This document shows, one piece after another, positions 61,214-64,000 of a DNA stretch of 64,000 bases. The first letter of the stretch is position 1, and every line of letters starts with the position of its first letter. The DNA is taken from the NCBI GenBank assembly GCA_044223995.1, contig JBGALE010000010.1, positions 62,001 to 126,000 on the forward strand, given 5' to 3'. The translations under genes were made by a program, and so were the position numbers. This DNA is from JACMLD01 sp044223995 (lineage in GTDB: Bacteria > Bacteroidota > Bacteroidia > Chitinophagales > Chitinophagaceae). The notes below the pieces were generated by a model. That model had not been told where the DNA came from. It saw only the letters and a list, made by a program, of their open reading frames with translations, and ran no database searches.

Positions 61214-61215
61214 CT

Positions 61216-61668
61216 TTATACGTTTAAACTGCAATTGATCCATTCCGGATCGAGCGTAGCATTGTAATACTTTTTATAAAAATTGATAGCGGGCTCATTC
61301 CACTCCAATACCTGCCAAACAAGACCACTGAATTGTTTTTCCTTTGCTTCTTCTATCAATGCGTCAAACAATAATTTTCCCAACCCTTTTCCGCGCATTT
61401 TTTCGGTGACCAGTATATCTTCCAGGTACATGCGTTGTCCTTTCCAGGTGGAATAACGGATATAATACAGGGCAAATCCTTCCACCCTACCATCTGCTTC
61501 GGCTACAAATGCCCACCATACAGGTTTTTCGCTGAAACCGCTGTTTTCAAAATGTTCCAGCGTTACCGTTACTTCCTGCGGTGCCTTTTCGTATACGGCC
61601 AGTTCATGTATCAGTTCCAGTAATCTCGGACAATCCTCTTTTACAGCCCTTCTTATAGTGATATTCAT
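61216..61668 (-). CDS. GNAT-family N-acetyltransferase
   Basis: This 150-residue acetyltransferase has the acetyl-CoA loop in VTEKMRGKGLGKLLFDALI, preceded by YLEDILV, and FYKKYYNATLDPEW near the end. LIHELAVYEKAPQEV is typical of the diamine/spermidine acetyltransferase-like subgroup. The actual substrate is not known. The ATG at 61668 is preferred over the TTG at 61677. It lies 27 bases after the D-aminoacylase-like gene on the same strand and may be co-transcribed. Confidence 0.92.
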   Translation of the reverse strand: MNITIRRAVKEDCPRLLELIHELAVYEKAPQEVTVTLEHFENSGFSEKPVWWAFVAEADGRVEGFALYYIRYSTWKGQRMYLEDILVTEKMRGKGLGKLLFDALIEEAKEKQFSGLVWQVLEWNEPAINFYKKYYNATLDPEWINCSLNV

Positions 61669-61695
61669 TGAAAACAATTCGCGGTTTATTATTAA

Positions 61696-63375
61696 TTAAA
61701 TTTTCTCCTTCCACCCCGGCCCTTTTACAAACCTGCCGGGCGTTGCTCCTGTGTGTTCACCGTTTTTCAATACCTGCTTACCATTTACAAACACATCAAT
61801 CATGCCGGTCGCATACTGATGCGGCTTTTCGAATGTTGCATGATCCTGGATGATTGCAGGATCAAAAATTACAATGTCGGCATAATAACCCACTTTTATT
61901 TCGCCGCGTTTTTTTATGTGCAATTTCTCCGCAGATAATTTACTGAGTTTCCTTACCGCTTCCTGCAGTGAAATCACTTTTTCTTCCCGCACATATTTTC
62001 CCAGTACACGCGCAAAATTTCCATAAGCGCGCGGATGTGCATTTGATTTCAGGAAAACGCCTTCATTGGTATAAGATCCTTCATCTGATCCAAAACTTAA
62101 CCAGGGTAATGCGATTTGTTTTTTCACATTGCTTTCATCCATGAGAAAATAAATGGTACCGATACGACTACTGTCCTGTACGATTAAATCCATGGCAGTT
62201 TCTTCGGGTGATGTGCCGCGAATGGCTGCCACTTCTGACAAGGTTTTGCCTGTAAATTTCTTAAGACTGTCCTTTGTAAATTCAACCAGCAATACTTTAT
62301 CAGGTGATCCTGCGGCATAATACAGGTTTTCCCATTTATCCGTGGCACTCTTCATATCACCGATGGTTTTTTTCCTGATAGCTGGATTTTGCAGCCGCTC
62401 ACGCAGTTTTCCAAAACCACCGTCCTGCAGGGAAGGTGGCATCGATGCCGTAAGACCTGTTCCTCCCGCCAGATAGGTGTACATATTGGCTCCGATATCT
62501 ATTCCTGCTTTTCTTGCATTCTCCACCTGCCGGATAACGCTGTCCATTTTTTTCCAGTTGTCCTTCCCGGCTGCCTTAAGGTGATAAATTTCGCCATGTA
62601 CTTTTGCCTGTTTGGCAATCGTAATCAGTTCGTCGACCGCTTCATTCAGTTTATTTCCTTCGCTGCGCATGTGAGAGATATAACCTCCTCCATATTTACC
62701 GGCTTCTTCACACATGGCTACCAGTTCATCTGTCTTTGCAAAAAACGCCGGTGGGTATATCAGTGATGAACCCACTCCTAAAGCCCCTTCTTCCATTGCC
62801 TGCCGCACCAATAAACGCATGCTGTCCAGTTGAACAGCGGTAGGTGCTTTATTATCTTCTCCGATAACAAATTCACGAATGGTAGTAGCACCAACATAAG
62901 AGGCTATATTGCAACTAATACCTTTCTTCTCCATATAATTCATATAATCACCAAGGGTATTCCACTCCACTTTAAACTTAACATCACCCTGGCCCGTGGA
63001 TGCCTGTTGTTTCATTTTTGCATTCAACGGCCCCATGCTTTCTCCTTCGCCAAATACTTCCAGTGTTACGCCCTGGCGAATATCGCTTTGCGATCTTCCA
63101 TCCTGTATCAGGCTAACCGGTGCCCAACTCAGCATATTGATAAACCCAGGCGCAACCGCCATGCCTTTTGCATCCGTTTCATCTTTACCGGTTGCATTCG
63201 ACAAATCACCTATGAAGGCAATGGTATCAGCATTGATCGCGATATCAGCTTTGTAAGGCTCTCCGCCGTTGCCATCGTACAGCATTGCATTGCGGATAAT
63301 AATATCATACGTTGTTTTTTGCTGGCAGGATACCAATAGTATCGCCATTGCAGCAGCCAGGGTTATTTTTCTCAT
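61696..63375 (-). CDS. D-aminoacylase-like amidohydrolase lipoprotein
   Basis: This 559-residue protein of the N-acyl-D-amino-acid deacylase family carries a lipobox (ILLVSC, Cys17), so it is anchored in the periplasm. The TIM-barrel part starts with IRNAMLYDGNGG and includes GGYISHMRSEGNKL, EIYHLKAAGKDNW and SFGSDEGSYTNEG, which hold metal and active-site residues. The first-strand metal motif HxH, normally in PGFIDxHxH, is replaced by PGFINMLSW, and the usual Cys region (GVTT..GNCG) reads GVTLEVFGEGES. It belongs to a lineage with altered metal binding; the substrate is unknown. Confidence 0.85.
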   Translation of the reverse strand: MRKITLAAAMAILLVSCQQKTTYDIIIRNAMLYDGNGGEPYKADIAINADTIAFIGDLSNATGKDETDAKGMAVAPGFINMLSWAPVSLIQDGRSQSDIRQGVTLEVFGEGESMGPLNAKMKQQASTGQGDVKFKVEWNTLGDYMNYMEKKGISCNIASYVGATTIREFVIGEDNKAPTAVQLDSMRLLVRQAMEEGALGVGSSLIYPPAFFAKTDELVAMCEEAGKYGGGYISHMRSEGNKLNEAVDELITIAKQAKVHGEIYHLKAAGKDNWKKMDSVIRQVENARKAGIDIGANMYTYLAGGTGLTASMPPSLQDGGFGKLRERLQNPAIRKKTIGDMKSATDKWENLYYAAGSPDKVLLVEFTKDSLKKFTGKTLSEVAAIRGTSPEETAMDLIVQDSSRIGTIYFLMDESNVKKQIALPWLSFGSDEGSYTNEGVFLKSNAHPRAYGNFARVLGKYVREEKVISLQEAVRKLSKLSAEKLHIKKRGEIKVGYYADIVIFDPAIIQDHATFEKPHQYATGMIDVFVNGKQVLKNGEHTGATPGRFVKGPGWKEKI

Positions 63376-63472
63376 ACTTAAATATAAGAAATGAACAATT
63401 CAAAAAACAAAAGTCAAAATGATTTTCACGTAAAGACCTCGAAGGGGTAACGAGGCTAAGAATAAAAAACGA

Positions 63473-63512
63473 TGGGCTTTGAGTCACAGGAAACTTCCCT
63501 TTCCGCAGCCCA
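63473..63512 (-). terminator. Possible terminator after sprA
   Basis: Read on the minus strand, an outer stem TGGGCT / AGCCCA encloses a smaller stem GGAAA / TTTCC, and a run of six T follows shortly after. It lies 36 bases past the stop of sprA. The structure is branched and not classical, so confidence is low. Confidence 0.4.
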
Positions 63513-63547
63513 CCGAACGCTTGAAAAACTCCAAATTCCAAAAGGTT

Positions 63548-64000
63548 TTATTGCGCGAGCGAAATATTGATTTTTACACCACCTTTTGTATTGGTGATCG
63601 GTGCGGACGTGGATATTTTAGGTATGTTTCGTGTCTGTTCAAAATACAGGATCACCTTCACCCGGTTGTTGAGTACGTAGTCAATACTGGGCGAAATCCG
63701 AATTACTTTCTGACCGGCAGTCGGCAATGAAACTACCTGGTCGAGCCTGCTGTTGGAGGTGATATCATCACGCACGCTGAGATCAAGAATGAATGTAATA
63801 TCGTTGTCGAGTTTCTTTGTATCCTTCTTTGAAAATGGAACTTTAAATGGCAGGGGAAATCCTCTTTTCCTCCAGCGCGCCCCGACAGTAAACTCGGTTG
63901 ACCTTGCCTCACTCAATTGGAAGTCGACAAGGCTTAAGCTCAACTGCCTTGATTTTTTGTATTCAAACCTTGCACCCAGTTGATTGGTAAACTGTGCATC
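63548..64000 (-). CDS. sprA: C-terminal end of T9SS translocon SprA
   Basis: Only the last 150 residues lie in the window; the gene runs off the right edge. SprA (Sov) is the very large outer-membrane barrel that forms the T9SS translocation pore. The visible end has LVDFQLSEARSTEFTVGAR, LPFKVPFSKKDTKKLDND, ITFILDLSVRDDITSNSR and a final strand run ending GGVKINISLAQ, all typical of the SprA C-terminus. Alternating hydrophobic residues fit the last barrel strands. The reading frame is open to base 64000. Confidence 0.88.
   Translation of the reverse strand, partial: DAQFTNQLGARFEYKKSRQLSLSLVDFQLSEARSTEFTVGARWRKRGFPLPFKVPFSKKDTKKLDNDITFILDLSVRDDITSNSRLDQVVSLPTAGQKVIRISPSIDYVLNNRVKVILYFEQTRNIPKISTSAPITNTKGGVKINISLAQ

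Noticed and set aside
1..64000. Mobile elements, prophage, CRISPR arrays or defence islands
   Set aside because: No transposase, integrase, phage structural gene, regular spaced repeats, restriction or Cas genes were seen on either strand.

Overview
The window comes from a member of the Bacteroidota, most likely Chitinophagaceae or a close relative. The evidence is a SusC/SusD pair, several parts and clients of the type IX secretion system (T9SS), the Bacteroidota-type gene order bamD-rpoZ-coaBC-porD, the futalosine menaquinone pathway, promoters of the TTTG-N19-TAnnTTTG type, and an almost complete lack of Shine-Dalgarno sequences. Most of it is an ordinary, densely packed chromosome. I see no tRNA, rRNA, CRISPR array, transposase or prophage.

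Region by region. 1-4827 (minus): nutrient-uptake operon susC-susD plus the first codons of a third exported protein cut by the window edge. 4917-7822 (minus): two exported proteins, one with a helix-hairpin-helix domain ahead of a predicted beta-barrel. 7907-8794: folD with a promoter almost touching its start codon. 8844-11922 (minus): MacB/FtsX-like permease and a DinB-like protein. 12136-16621 (plus): a His-rich TPR lipoprotein, a small lipoprotein, a second DinB protein, a deoxyribosyltransferase-like protein and a DUF695 protein. 16823-27784 (plus): queE, a PorE-like OmpA protein, dprA, guaB, an Lnb-like (DUF4105) membrane protein overlapping an alpha/beta hydrolase, a PKD protein with a T9SS type B tail, and a short-chain dehydrogenase. 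27921-36652: a small secreted protein, a TlpA-like thioredoxin, a trans-sulfuration enzyme, an 8-stranded-type porin, fabH and a 1413-residue secreted nuclease-like T9SS type A client with a duplicated 600-bp module. 36938-43399: htpG, recJ, a polyprenyl synthase and an OmpA protein with calcium-type repeats. 43535-48745: overlapping bamD, rpoZ, coaBC, porD and a DUF4296 lipoprotein, then both subunits of a 3-oxoacid CoA-transferase.

48860-54628 is the most unusual part. A four-gene minus-strand operon encodes a 139-residue protein of unknown function, a 7-helix membrane protein, a histidine kinase with almost no sensor domain, and a NarL-type response regulator. Facing away from it are two more NarL-type regulators without kinases, each behind a very long non-coding leader (777 and 897 bp). 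The two leaders share a diverged repeat of about 90 bp. I regard this as the best candidate for an undescribed system: signal input is probably supplied by the separate 7-helix protein.

54721-64000: a class IV aminotransferase, a photolyase, mqnD-mqnB (menaquinone), two tandem 6-pyruvoyl-tetrahydropterin-synthase-family genes followed by folE, fabD, a GNAT acetyltransferase, a D-aminoacylase-like lipoprotein lacking the usual metal motif, and the C-terminal end of sprA, the T9SS outer-membrane translocon. Together porD, the PorE-like protein and sprA supply T9SS machinery, and the proteins at 24327 and 32411 carry the matching sorting tails.
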